From positions 11,292-75,291 of the forward strand of contig JBCCEJ010000017.1 of NCBI GenBank assembly GCA_039030335.1: a stretch of DNA of 64,000 nt, in the 5' to 3' direction. Below the pieces are notes generated by a model. That model did not search any database. It was not told the DNA's origin and worked only from the letters and a program-made list of their open reading frames with translations. This document shows positions 1 through 8,863 of the stretch, in pieces. Each line of letters opens with the position of its first letter. The stretch's first letter is position 1. Origin of the DNA: JBCCEJ01 sp039030335. Its GTDB lineage: Bacteria > Pseudomonadota > Gammaproteobacteria > HK1. The position numbers and the translations under genes were made by a program.

Positions 1-1
1 G

Positions 2-3000
2 GGTGTCGGCTATGAAGTCAACTCGGGCGATGGCGCGGGCATTCTGACGTCGCTGCCGCACAAGCTGCTCGCGCGCGTGGCCGGTGACGTACTGAACGTG
101 ACATTGCCGGACCCGGGCGCGTACGGCGCCGGGAACGTATTCTTCCCGCGCGACGAGGCGGAGCGGGCGCGGTGTCGCGACGTGTTCGAAGCCGAGATCG
201 CCAACTGCGGCCTGGTCTTGCTCGGCTGGCGGCTACTACCGGTCGACGTCGACGGGGCCGACATCGGGCGTGCCGCACGCCAGGCGATGCCGCACATCGA
301 ACAGGTGTTCGTGGCCTCTTCCGATGAGCTGGCCGGAGACGCCCTGGAGCGGCGCCTCTACGTGCTGCGCAAATCGGTCACGCACAAGCTCCGCGGCGAC
401 GAAGACCTGGCGGAGCGATCGCTGTTCTACGTCTGCACACTGTCGACCCGCATCATCGTCTACAAGGGCATGCTGACACCGCAGCAGGTCTTTCCGTTCT
501 TCAAGGATCTGCGCGACGAGGACTACGAAAGTCATCTCGCGATGGTGCATTCGCGGTTTTCGACCAACACGTTTCCCAGCTGGGATCGCGCCCAGCCGAA
601 CCGTTATATGAGTCACAACGGCGAGATCAACACGCTGCTCGGCAACAAGAATGCCATGGTGGCACGCCAGGGGATGCTGTCTTCGCCGGTGTTCGGCGAT
701 GATTTGAGGCGCCTCATGCCGATCGTCGATGAAGACTGCTCGGATTCGGGTACCTTCGACAACGTGCTGGAATTCATGTTGATGAGTGGGCGCAAGCTGC
801 AGGAAGCCGTGCTCATGATGATTCCCGAAGCGTGGCAGCAGCATCGCGGGATGTCGCCGGAGAAGCGCGCTTTCTACGAGTTCAACTCGTGCATGATGGA
901 GCCGTGGGACGGCCCGGCTTCGATCGCATTTACCGACGGCACTTACATCGGCGCGGTGCTCGACCGGAACGGATTGCGTCCGTCGCGCTACTACGTCACC
1001 GACGACGACAAGTGCATCATGGCGTCCGAGGTTGGTGTGGTGCCAGTCGACCCGGCGACGGTCGTCCAGAAAGGCAGGTTGCAACCCGGGCGCATCTTCC
1101 TCATCGATTTTGAAGCCGGACGCATGGTTCCGGATGAAGAGATCAAGATGGACCTCGCACGGCGCCAGCCGTACGGCGAGTGGCTGGCGCGCCAGCGCAT
1201 CGACCTGAGCGACCTGCCGCCTTCCAATGACGTCGGCGGTTTCGAGCCCGACACGCTTATCCCTCGCATGCAGGCGCTCGGTTACACCACCGAGACGATG
1301 CAGTTCATGCTGTTGCCGTTGGTGATGGAACTCCGGGATCCACTGGGTTCGATGGGCAATGATTCCGCGCTCGCCGTGATCTCGGCCAAGCCGCGCATGT
1401 TGTACGACTACTTCAAGCAGCTGTTCGCCCAGGTCACGAATCCCGCGATCGACTCGATTCGCGAAGAAGTCATCATGGCACTCGAGTGCTATGTGGGCCC
1501 GGAACACAATCTGCTCACTACCACGCAGGAGCATGCTCACCGGCTGCGTCTGCCCCACCCGATCCTGTCGAACGCAGAGCTGGCCGCGCTGAAGAGCATG
1601 GATCACCGCGGTTGGCGAAGCCGCACGGTCGATATCACGTTTGAAAGCGGTTCCGGTCGTGGCGGTTTGCTGCGCGCTCTCGACCGCGTTTGCATGGAAG
1701 CATCGCAGGCGATCGAGGAAGGCTACAGTCTGGTGGTCTTGAGCGACCGGGCGGTGGGCCCTGACCGCGTCGCCATCAGTGCGCTGATGGCCGTGGGTGC
1801 TGTCCACCATCATCTGGTGGAGACCGAGGCGCGCAGCCGTATCGGGCTCATCGTCGAGACCGGCGAAGCGCGCGAAGTCCACCATCACTGTCTTCTCGTC
1901 GGATACGGGGTAGACGGTATCAATCCCTACCTGGCCTTCGAGTCGATCTGGGACGCCCGGCGCAAACACTATCTGGACGGGGCGGCGCACATCCAGTCGG
2001 ATGACGACGTTGTCACGGCGTACAAGAAGGCAGTGGGCAAGGGCATCATGAAAGTGATGGCCAAAATGGGAATCTCGACGCTGCAATCCTACAAGGGTGC
2101 GCAGATCTTCGAAGCAGTGGGCCTCGCCTCAGACGTTATAGACAGGTGTTTCCGGGGCACGGCGAGCCGCGTTCAGGGTGCCAGCTTCGAAGTGCTTGCC
2201 GAAGAGATGCAGCGTCGTCATGAGATCGGTTTCCCGCCGGGCGATGCGGTGTCACTCCCAGTGTTGCCAAATCCGGGCGACTTCCACTGGCGTCGCGGCG
2301 GCGACGCGCACATGTGGGACCCGAACGCGGTCGCAAACCTGCAGATCGCCGTGCGCACGAACAGTGAAGATGCCTACTGGAACTTCGCGCGGCACATCAA
2401 CGGCGAAAACGCCAAGGCGAGCAACCTGCGCGGATTGCTGCAGTTCCATCCGGGCGGCGCCGGCGCGCCCGTGCCGCTGGATGAAGTCGAGACGGAAGCC
2501 GAGATCGTAAAGCGCTTCGCAACGGGCGCGATGAGCTTCGGCTCGATCTCCAAGGAGTCGCACGAATCGCTTGCGGTGGCGATGAACCGCATTGGCGGAA
2601 AGTCGAACACTGGCGAGGGCGGCGAAGACCCGGAGCGCTTCAAGCCGTTGGCGAACGGAGATTCGAAACGCTCGGCGATCAAACAGGTCGCCAGCGGGCG
2701 CTTCGGTGTCACGATCAACTACCTCAGCAACGCAGACGAGTTGCAGATCAAGATCATTCAGGGTGCCAAACCGGGCGAAGGTGGTGAACTGCCCGGCGGG
2801 AAGGTTGATGAAGTCATCGCCTCCATCCGGCATTCAACGCCGGGCGTGGGGCTTATCTCACCACCGCCGCACCACGACATCTATTCGATCGAGGATATGG
2901 CGCAGCTGATCCACGACTTGAAGAACGCCAATCCGAGTGCGCGCATCAGCGTCAAACTAGGCGCTGCCATCGGGGTGGGCACCGTGGCGGCCGGAGTCGT

Positions 3001-4396
3001 GAAGGCCCGCGCTGACCATCTGGTGATCGCTGGTGACACGGGCGGCACCGGTGCGTCTCCGCTTACGTCGATCAAACATGCCGGCGTGCCGTGGGAACTG
3101 GGGATAGCCGAAACTCACCAGACGCTCGTCATGAATAACCTGCGCTCGCGCGTCGTGTTGCAGACCGACGGGCAGATCAAAACGGGCAGGGACGTGGCGA
3201 TCGCCGCCCTGCTCGGCGCCGAAGAGTTCGGTTTCGCGACGGCTCCGCTGATCGCGCTCGGCTGTATCATGATGCGCAAGTGCCACCTGAACACCTGCCC
3301 GGTTGGCATCGCCACGCAGGACGTCGAACTGCGCAAGAAGTTCGCTGGTCAGCCTGACCACGTCGTGAACTACTTTTTCATGGTCGCGAAAGAGCTGCGC
3401 ATGATCATGGCGGAACTCGGGGTACGGACCATCAGTGAAATGGTCGGTCGCGTCGACCTCCTGGATGTAAAACCAGCGGTCGACCACTGGAAGGCGCGTG
3501 GTCTGGACCTGTCCGCCGTGCTGGCGCCGGCTCAGCGACCCGAAAACTGCCTGGGTGTCTACAATCTGCACACACAGGACCACGGGCTCGAACTGGCGCT
3601 CGATAATAAACTCATCGAACTGGCGGAGCCGGCCCTCGCGGGCGGCGAGCTGGTGCGCGGCGAGATGAACATCATCAACACCAACCGGGTGGTAGGTGCG
3701 ATGCTGTCGCATCAGGTGATACGTCGGATCGGACCGCAGATGCTTCCCGAAGACACGATTTGCTTCAAGTTCAACGGTAGTGCCGGACAGAGCCTCGGTG
3801 CGTGGTTGGCGAAGGGCATTACGCTGGAAGTCGAAGGGGATGCGAACGACTTCATCGGCAAGGGTCTGTCCGGCGGTAAGGTCATCGTGTACCCGCCCAA
3901 GGTCAGTCCCTTCAAAGCGGAGCAGCAGATCCTGATCGGGAACGTCGCGCTCTACGGCGCAACCAGCGGCGAGGCTTACTTCCGTGGTATAGCCGCCGAG
4001 CGTTTCTGCGTGCGAAATAGTGGCGCGCGAGCAGTTGTCGAGGGGGTTGGCGACCACGGTTGCGAATACATGACCGGAGGCACCGTCGTCATCCTCGGGT
4101 CCACCGGGCGAAACTTCGCCGCGGGGATGAGCGGCGGCATCGCCTACGTTTACGACCCGCGGGAGCAGTTCGCTTCGCTTTGTAACATGGAGACCATCGG
4201 CATCGAAGAGGTGCACGATGATGACGAAAACGACTTGCTGCAGATGCTGCGCAAGCATGCTGATTACACGGGCTCGCCGGTGGCGGCAGACATCCTGGCA
4301 AACTGGGAACAGGCGCGGGCCGAGTTCCGTAAGGTCATGCCCACGGACTACAAGCGCGTGCTCGAACAGCGAAAGAGGCAGCATCAGGCCGCCTGA
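2..4396 (+). CDS. gltB: Glutamate synthase (NADPH) large subunit, 5' truncated by window edge
   Basis: Large (alpha) subunit of GOGAT. It transfers the glutamine amide nitrogen to 2-oxoglutarate, making glutamate with GltD in the cytoplasm. The frame is open to the first bases (GVGYEVNSGDGAGIL...), so the true start and the N-terminal nucleophile cysteine lie outside; the GTG at 77 is only an internal Val. About 1,464 residues are visible, against roughly 1,500 for the family. Order: rest of the class II amidotransferase domain, central domain, FMN-binding TIM barrel, C-terminal beta-helix. The 3Fe-4S cysteines are in CIMMRKCHLNTCPVG (about 3262-3306). gltD follows on the same strand after 188 bp, with a small hairpin just after the stop. 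The assignment is very secure. Confidence 0.97.
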   Translation, partial: GVGYEVNSGDGAGILTSLPHKLLARVAGDVLNVTLPDPGAYGAGNVFFPRDEAERARCRDVFEAEIANCGLVLLGWRLLPVDVDGADIGRAARQAMPHIEQVFVASSDELAGDALERRLYVLRKSVTHKLRGDEDLAERSLFYVCTLSTRIIVYKGMLTPQQVFPFFKDLRDEDYESHLAMVHSRFSTNTFPSWDRAQPNRYMSHNGEINTLLGNKNAMVARQGMLSSPVFGDDLRRLMPIVDEDCSDSGTFDNVLEFMLMSGRKLQEAVLMMIPEAWQQHRGMSPEKRAFYEFNSCMMEPWDGPASIAFTDGTYIGAVLDRNGLRPSRYYVTDDDKCIMASEVGVVPVDPATVVQKGRLQPGRIFLIDFEAGRMVPDEEIKMDLARRQPYGEWLARQRIDLSDLPPSNDVGGFEPDTLIPRMQALGYTTETMQFMLLPLVMELRDPLGSMGNDSALAVISAKPRMLYDYFKQLFAQVTNPAIDSIREEVIMALECYVGPEHNLLTTTQEHAHRLRLPHPILSNAELAALKSMDHRGWRSRTVDITFESGSGRGGLLRALDRVCMEASQAIEEGYSLVVLSDRAVGPDRVAISALMAVGAVHHHLVETEARSRIGLIVETGEAREVHHHCLLVGYGVDGINPYLAFESIWDARRKHYLDGAAHIQSDDDVVTAYKKAVGKGIMKVMAKMGISTLQSYKGAQIFEAVGLASDVIDRCFRGTASRVQGASFEVLAEEMQRRHEIGFPPGDAVSLPVLPNPGDFHWRRGGDAHMWDPNAVANLQIAVRTNSEDAYWNFARHINGENAKASNLRGLLQFHPGGAGAPVPLDEVETEAEIVKRFATGAMSFGSISKESHESLAVAMNRIGGKSNTGEGGEDPERFKPLANGDSKRSAIKQVASGRFGVTINYLSNADELQIKIIQGAKPGEGGELPGGKVDEVIASIRHSTPGVGLISPPPHHDIYSIEDMAQLIHDLKNANPSARISVKLGAAIGVGTVAAGVVKARADHLVIAGDTGGTGASPLTSIKHAGVPWELGIAETHQTLVMNNLRSRVVLQTDGQIKTGRDVAIAALLGAEEFGFATAPLIALGCIMMRKCHLNTCPVGIATQDVELRKKFAGQPDHVVNYFFMVAKELRMIMAELGVRTISEMVGRVDLLDVKPAVDHWKARGLDLSAVLAPAQRPENCLGVYNLHTQDHGLELALDNKLIELAEPALAGGELVRGEMNIINTNRVVGAMLSHQVIRRIGPQMLPEDTICFKFNGSAGQSLGAWLAKGITLEVEGDANDFIGKGLSGGKVIVYPPKVSPFKAEQQILIGNVALYGATSGEAYFRGIAAERFCVRNSGARAVVEGVGDHGCEYMTGGTVVILGSTGRNFAAGMSGGIAYVYDPREQFASLCNMETIGIEEVHDDDENDLLQMLRKHADYTGSPVAADILANWEQARAEFRKVMPTDYKRVLEQRKRQHQAA

Positions 4397-4408
4397 AAAA
4401 GCCCGGCT

Positions 4409-4425
4409 GGCGACGTCACGTCGCC
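4409..4425 (+). terminator. Small hairpin after gltB
   Basis: GGCGACG-TCA-CGTCGCC forms a perfect 7-bp stem with a 3-nt loop, 12 bases after the gltB stop. There is no T-tract, so it is not a textbook terminator. It could be a processing or attenuation site that sets the gltB:gltD ratio. The structure is seen directly; the function is inferred. Confidence 0.35.
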
Positions 4426-4584
4426 GCTTAAGGCCGGCGCAAACAACGAAACGGACTGCTGAGCTAGTCTGCGGGCCCGCCACCGACGGCGCGCGGACTG
4501 CTGGTGACGCAAATTCGCGGCAGAGACGAATGACGGCAGGTCAGACCGGATGGTCGGCCAGTCGCCTGACTGAGCAGATGTGGC

Positions 4585-6048
4585 ATGGGTAAACCGACGG
4601 GATTCAAGGAGTTCGCGCGCGAAACCGCGCCGTACCGCGATCCCACGTCCCGGATCGTCGACTTCGATGAGATCTATACCGGGCACGACACCGAGCGTCT
4701 GACTACTCAGGGCGCACGCTGCATGGATTGTGGTGTGCCGTTTTGTCAGTCGGACAACGGTTGCCCGATCCACAATCTGATCCCGGAATGGAACGACCTC
4801 GTCTACCGCGGTCACTGGCGGGAGGCGCTTGACCGCCTGCACAAGACCAACAATTTTCCGGAGTTCACCGGGCGTGTATGTCCGGCCCCGTGCGAAGGCT
4901 CGTGCGTGCTTGGAATTACGAATCCGGCGGTCGCCATCAAGAACATCGAGATGGCGATTATCGACCGCGGCTTCGAAGAGGGCTGGGTCGTACCCAATCT
5001 TCCACCGCACCGTACCGGCAAGCGGGTGGCGATCATCGGGTCAGGGCCGTCGGGTCTGGCCGCAGCAGCCCAACTGAACCAGGCCGGTCACGAGGTGACG
5101 GTATTCGAGCGTGACGATCGCATCGGCGGTTTGCTGATGTACGGCATTCCGAACATGAAACTGAACAAGGCCGAAGTCGTCGAGCGCCGACTGGAGCTGA
5201 TGCGTCAGGAAGGCGTCGAGTTCCGCCCGAACTCTCCGGTTGGCGATGGCAGTGACGGCTCGCTGAGCGTTGCTCAGCTGCGCGCTGAGTATGACGCCTT
5301 GCTGCTCGCCACGGGCTCTACGGTGCCCCGGGACCTGAAGATTCCAGGCCGTGAGCTGAACGGAGTCCATTTCGCCATGGACTTCCTGCGCGCCAATACG
5401 CGCAGCCTGCTGAACTCGAACCTCGAAGACGGCAACTTCATCTCCGCCAAAGGCAAGAAGGTGATCGTGATCGGCGGTGGGGATACCGGCGCTGACTGTA
5501 TCGGCACCTCGCTTCGACATGGCTGCGATTCGGTTACCAACTTCGAACTGTTTCCGCGACCGCCGGATGAACGTGCGCCGACCAACCCGTGGCCGATGTG
5601 GCCGGTCATTTTCCGGGTCGATTACGCTCATCAGGAGTCGACCGCGCGCTTTGGCCGTGACCCGCGGGTGTACGGCATATCGACGCTCGATTTCACCGGC
5701 GACGACGACGGCCGACTGGTGGGCTTGCGAACCGTGAACGTGCAACTGGTCGACGGCCGGATCGAACAGATCCCTGACTCTGAACGGACCTGGGAGGTCG
5801 ATCTGGTCTTCCTGTCGATGGGCTATCTCGGGCCCGAGCACGCGGTGTCTGACCCGCTTGATATCGACTATGACGAACGGTCGAACTTCAAAGCCGAGTA
5901 CGGCCACTACCACACCAGTCAGGAAGGCGTGTTTGCTGCCGGCGACTGTCGGCGTGGGCAGTCCCTGGTCGTGCGGGCCATTAACGAAGGTCGGGAGGCG
6001 GCTCGCGAGATCGACCGGTTTCTGACCGGTTCGACCCTGCTGCCCTGA
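4585..6048 (+). CDS. gltD: Glutamate synthase small subunit (NADPH-dependent)
   Basis: Beta subunit of GOGAT, 487 aa, the usual family length. It oxidises NADPH and passes electrons through FAD and 4Fe-4S clusters to GltB. The N-terminal cysteine-rich region (CMDCGVPFC, then CPIHN, then CPAPCEGSC; about residues 47-110) carries the clusters. A Rossmann FAD motif GSGPSGLAAA lies near residue 152 and an NADP-site motif VIGGGDTGADC near residue 295. The C-terminus has the conserved AAGDCRRGQSLVVRAI stretch. ATG at 4585 gives the conserved start GKPTGFKEF. It lies 188 bp after gltB and is presumably co-expressed. Confidence 0.97.
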   Translation: MGKPTGFKEFARETAPYRDPTSRIVDFDEIYTGHDTERLTTQGARCMDCGVPFCQSDNGCPIHNLIPEWNDLVYRGHWREALDRLHKTNNFPEFTGRVCPAPCEGSCVLGITNPAVAIKNIEMAIIDRGFEEGWVVPNLPPHRTGKRVAIIGSGPSGLAAAAQLNQAGHEVTVFERDDRIGGLLMYGIPNMKLNKAEVVERRLELMRQEGVEFRPNSPVGDGSDGSLSVAQLRAEYDALLLATGSTVPRDLKIPGRELNGVHFAMDFLRANTRSLLNSNLEDGNFISAKGKKVIVIGGGDTGADCIGTSLRHGCDSVTNFELFPRPPDERAPTNPWPMWPVIFRVDYAHQESTARFGRDPRVYGISTLDFTGDDDGRLVGLRTVNVQLVDGRIEQIPDSERTWEVDLVFLSMGYLGPEHAVSDPLDIDYDERSNFKAEYGHYHTSQEGVFAAGDCRRGQSLVVRAINEGREAAREIDRFLTGSTLLP

Positions 6049-6195
6049 CCGCCGTCTTCCCAGGAGCGCCGCTCAGGCGCTGCTCATGGTACTTCTATGG
6101 TCGCGTCGGGCAATCGATATCACGGGCGATGACGACGTGTGATTTAATGCCGGCCACCGCCCGGTTCCGTCAATCGCGAGAAAATGAGGTTTGCC

Positions 6196-7200
6196 ATGTT
6201 GAAGATGTTTGCTGGCGTTTTGGCCGGCGTGATGATGACGGGCGCGGTAAGCGCCGCAACGTCCGTCAAGTTTGCCAACGACTGGAAGTGGGAAGGACCC
6301 GCCGCACCGCTGCTGATGGCGCTCGACAAGGGTTACTACAAATCCGCTGGTCTGGACGTCACGATGGACACCGGCAAAGGGTCGCTGGATGCAATTCCCC
6401 GCGTCGCCTCCGGCACCTATCAGATCGGCGCCGCGGATATTAATTCGCTCATCAAGTTTCGTGACAAGAACCCGGACCTGAAGGTGTCCGCGGTGATGAT
6501 GCTCTACAACGCGCCGCCGTTTGCGATCATCGGTCGTAAGTCGCTTGGCGTGACCGGTCCCAAAGATCTCGAAGGCAAGATTCTCGGTGCACCAGCGCCC
6601 GATGGCGCGTACGCGCAGTGGAAGGCGTTCGTCAAAGCCAACGGCATCGATGCCTCCAAAGTAACCATCGAAAATGTCGGCTTCCCGGTACGTGAGCCGA
6701 TGCTCGCGCAGGGCAAGGTCCATGCGATTACCGGCTATTCGTTCTCGTCGTTCATCAACCTGAAGAGCAAAGGGGTTGCCGCGGACGATATCTCGCTCAT
6801 TCTGATGCGTGATTACGGCCTGGATCTGTATGGCAACGTGATCATCGTCAACCCGAAGTTTGCAGCGGAAAACCCGGATGCTGTCAAAGCCTTCGTGGCG
6901 CAGACGATTCGCGGCTTCCAGGATGCCATTGCGAACCCCGAAGCGGCGGTCAAACACGTGCTGAACCACAACGATGTGGCGCGCGAAGCGGTTGAACTAG
7001 AGCGGTTCAAAATGGCCATTGCACAGAATATCGTGACCGATGAGGTTCGTGCGAATGGCCTTGGTGGTGTCGACATGAAGCGTCTGGCGCGCTCGATCGA
7101 CCAGATTGCCGACACCTACGCTTTCAAGAGCAAGCCGGCCCCGGCCGACGTGTTCGATGCAAGCTTTCTGCCGGCCCAGTCTGAGCGGATGCTGAAGTAG
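6196..7200 (+). CDS. ABC transporter periplasmic binding protein, NMT1/THI5 (NitT/TauT) type
   Basis: Secreted substrate-binding protein of about 334 aa. A signal peptide (hydrophobic core FAGVLAGVMMTGAVSA) is cleaved around ...AVSA-AT. The mature start VKFANDWKWEGPAAPLLMALDKGYY and the later GTYQIGAADINSLI stretch are typical of the NMT1/THI5-SsuA fold. I chose ATG 6196 because GAGG at 6186-6189 lies 6 nt ahead; ATG 6184 (four residues longer) is also possible. It is followed by ATPase and permease genes, so it feeds the same importer. The substrate (nitrate, sulfonate, pyrimidine precursor, other) cannot be told from sequence. The stop codon is TAG. Confidence 0.88.
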   Translation: MLKMFAGVLAGVMMTGAVSAATSVKFANDWKWEGPAAPLLMALDKGYYKSAGLDVTMDTGKGSLDAIPRVASGTYQIGAADINSLIKFRDKNPDLKVSAVMMLYNAPPFAIIGRKSLGVTGPKDLEGKILGAPAPDGAYAQWKAFVKANGIDASKVTIENVGFPVREPMLAQGKVHAITGYSFSSFINLKSKGVAADDISLILMRDYGLDLYGNVIIVNPKFAAENPDAVKAFVAQTIRGFQDAIANPEAAVKHVLNHNDVAREAVELERFKMAIAQNIVTDEVRANGLGGVDMKRLARSIDQIADTYAFKSKPAPADVFDASFLPAQSERMLK

Positions 7201-7232
7201 CGATTGCCTGTCGTTTTGCGCGGCCAAGCGCT

Positions 7233-8027
7233 GTGGATGGTGCATTCATCGATCTCGACGAAGTCACCCTGCGGTATCAGCCGCAGGGTGATACCGAGGG
7301 CACCCTCGCCGTTGCAGACCTGACCTTACAGGTCGCAAAGGGTGAGTTTGTCGCCGTCGTCGGGCCGTCCGGCTGCGGCAAGTCGACGTTGATGAAACTG
7401 GCCACCGGCCTCAACTTTCCGACGACTGGTTCTGTCGCCATCGAGGGACAACCGGTGACCGGGCCGGTCAGCATGGCCGGGATGGCGTTTCAGAACCCGG
7501 TGATGCTGCCCTGGCGGCGAACGATCGAAAACGTCCTGCTGCCGCTTGAGATCGTGCAGCCGCATCGTGCCCGCATGCGCTCACATCGAGATGAGTACGA
7601 GCAGCGTGCTGAACAGCTACTGGCCTCGGTCGGCCTGGACGGCGCGGGCGACCAGTACCCGTGGCAACTGTCAGGCGGCATGCAGCAGCGCGCGTCGCTC
7701 TGCCGTGCGTTGATCCACGAACCCGAGCTTCTGATGCTGGACGAGCCCTTCGCCGCACTCGATGCGTTCACGCGCGAAGAACTCTGGTGTGTTATCCGGG
7801 ACCTGCACGCCCGGCGCGGGTTCACGACGGTACTCGTAACCCATGATCTACACGAAGCGGTGTTTCTGGCAGATCGGATTTTTGTCATGAGTGCCCGTCC
7901 CGGGCGGATTCTGGTGGAACGCGACGTCGATATCCCAAGGCCGCGCGAACTCGAAGTGCTCTACGAGCCGGAGTTCGTGGCCATCGTCCACGAACTGCGC
8001 GGTCATATTGCCGCGGCGCGCGCTTAG
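7233..8027 (+). CDS. ABC transporter ATP-binding protein (NitT/TauT family)
   Basis: Cytoplasmic ATPase of the importer encoded with the genes on either side; 264 aa. It has Walker A GPSGCGKS (about residues 44-51), signature LSGGMQQR (about 145-152) and Walker B LLMLDEPFAALD, followed by the H-loop VTHDLHEA. This is the complete set for an active subunit. It starts at GTG 7233 with a poor Shine-Dalgarno sequence, 33 bp after the binding-protein gene, which suggests translational coupling. An 11-bp perfect inverted repeat lies at 7264-7291, codons 11-20. The stop codon is TAG. The substrate is unknown. Confidence 0.92.
   Translation: MDGAFIDLDEVTLRYQPQGDTEGTLAVADLTLQVAKGEFVAVVGPSGCGKSTLMKLATGLNFPTTGSVAIEGQPVTGPVSMAGMAFQNPVMLPWRRTIENVLLPLEIVQPHRARMRSHRDEYEQRAEQLLASVGLDGAGDQYPWQLSGGMQQRASLCRALIHEPELLMLDEPFAALDAFTREELWCVIRDLHARRGFTTVLVTHDLHEAVFLADRIFVMSARPGRILVERDVDIPRPRELEVLYEPEFVAIVHELRGHIAAARA
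7264..7291. repeat. 11-bp perfect inverted repeat inside the ABC ATPase 5' coding region
   Basis: TCACCCTGCGG and CCGCAGGGTGA are exact reverse complements separated by TATCAG. In mRNA they would form an 11-bp GC-rich hairpin starting about 30 nt after the GTG start. It could slow early translation or attenuate expression relative to the binding-protein gene. It may also be chance in GC-rich coding sequence. Confidence 0.5.
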
Positions 8028-8104
8028 CCGTGCCGGCGCTGGTGTGACGTAGTGCCGTCTGCATTGCCAGTCATCGTGCGTTACAGGCTGCCGGGGGAGA
8101 GCGA

Positions 8105-8863
8105 GTGAACTGGGTCAAGGCGGCACCGTGGCTTTGCGTTATCGGCCTGTTCGTTATCTGGGAGGCGGCCGTCCACCTGCTCGGCATTGCCTACTATATC
8201 CTGCCGGCTCCGTCGACGATCGCGATGGCGTTTGTCGAGTTCGACCGGGCCCTATGGACAAACTCTTTACAAACCTTGTGGACGACGCTGGTCGGGTTCG
8301 GCATCGCCGTGGTGTTCGGGTTGTTGCTGGGCCTGTTCGTTGGTTGGAATCGCGCCATATACGCGGGCCTTTACCCGCTGATGGTCGGCTTCAATTCGAT
8401 TCCCAAAGTGGCGGTCGTGCCCATCCTGGTGCTGTGGTTTGGCACGGGCTGGATCCCGGCCGTGCTGACGGCGTTCCTGATCTCGTTCTTCCCGATCGTC
8501 GTGAACGTCGCGACGGGCCTCGCGACCATCGAACCGGAGATGGAAGACGTCCTGCGGGCGCTCGGGGCCAAGAAGCTGGATATCATGACGAAGGTGGGTA
8601 TTCCCCGGTCACTGCCGTACTTCTTCGGTTCGCTGAAGGTGGCCATTACCCTGGCGTTCATCGGCTCAGTGTTGTCGGAAACCGTTGCTGCGAACAAAGG
8701 GCTTGGTCACATGATGCTGACGGCTCAGGCTAACTTTGAAGTGCCGCTCGTGTTTGCCTGTCTGATCGCGCTGGCCATCGAAGGCATCGGTATGTACGCC
8801 ATCATGGCGTGGCTCGAGATGCGCATGACCGGCTGGGCGCACCGGTCGGGATTTGCGCACTGA
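8105..8863 (+). CDS. ABC transporter permease (NitT/TauT family)
   Basis: Inner-membrane permease, 252 aa, typical of BPD_transp_1 family members. About six transmembrane helices are visible, starting with APWLCVIGLFVIWEAAVHLL. The cytoplasmic EAA-type loop is present as DVLRALGAKKLDIMTKVGIP (about residues 151-170), which contacts the ATPase. GTG 8105 follows a GGGGGAGA ribosome-binding sequence. It lies 77 bp after the ATPase gene and completes a three-gene importer. Its 3' end overlaps the first codons of the next gene (8809) by 55 bp if that gene starts at its GTG. Confidence 0.92.
   Translation: MNWVKAAPWLCVIGLFVIWEAAVHLLGIAYYILPAPSTIAMAFVEFDRALWTNSLQTLWTTLVGFGIAVVFGLLLGLFVGWNRAIYAGLYPLMVGFNSIPKVAVVPILVLWFGTGWIPAVLTAFLISFFPIVVNVATGLATIEPEMEDVLRALGAKKLDIMTKVGIPRSLPYFFGSLKVAITLAFIGSVLSETVAANKGLGHMMLTAQANFEVPLVFACLIALAIEGIGMYAIMAWLEMRMTGWAHRSGFAH

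Noticed and set aside
236..2086. 616-codon open frame antisense to gltB
   Set aside because: Fully inside a certain gene in a GC-rich genome, no conserved motifs, no plausible start. It is a shadow frame; likewise 2957-4483 on the minus strand.
6196..8863. Naming the importer a taurine transporter because TauD genes are nearby
   Set aside because: NMT1/THI5-type binding proteins have many substrates, and the TauD genes are more than 15 kb away in separate operons.
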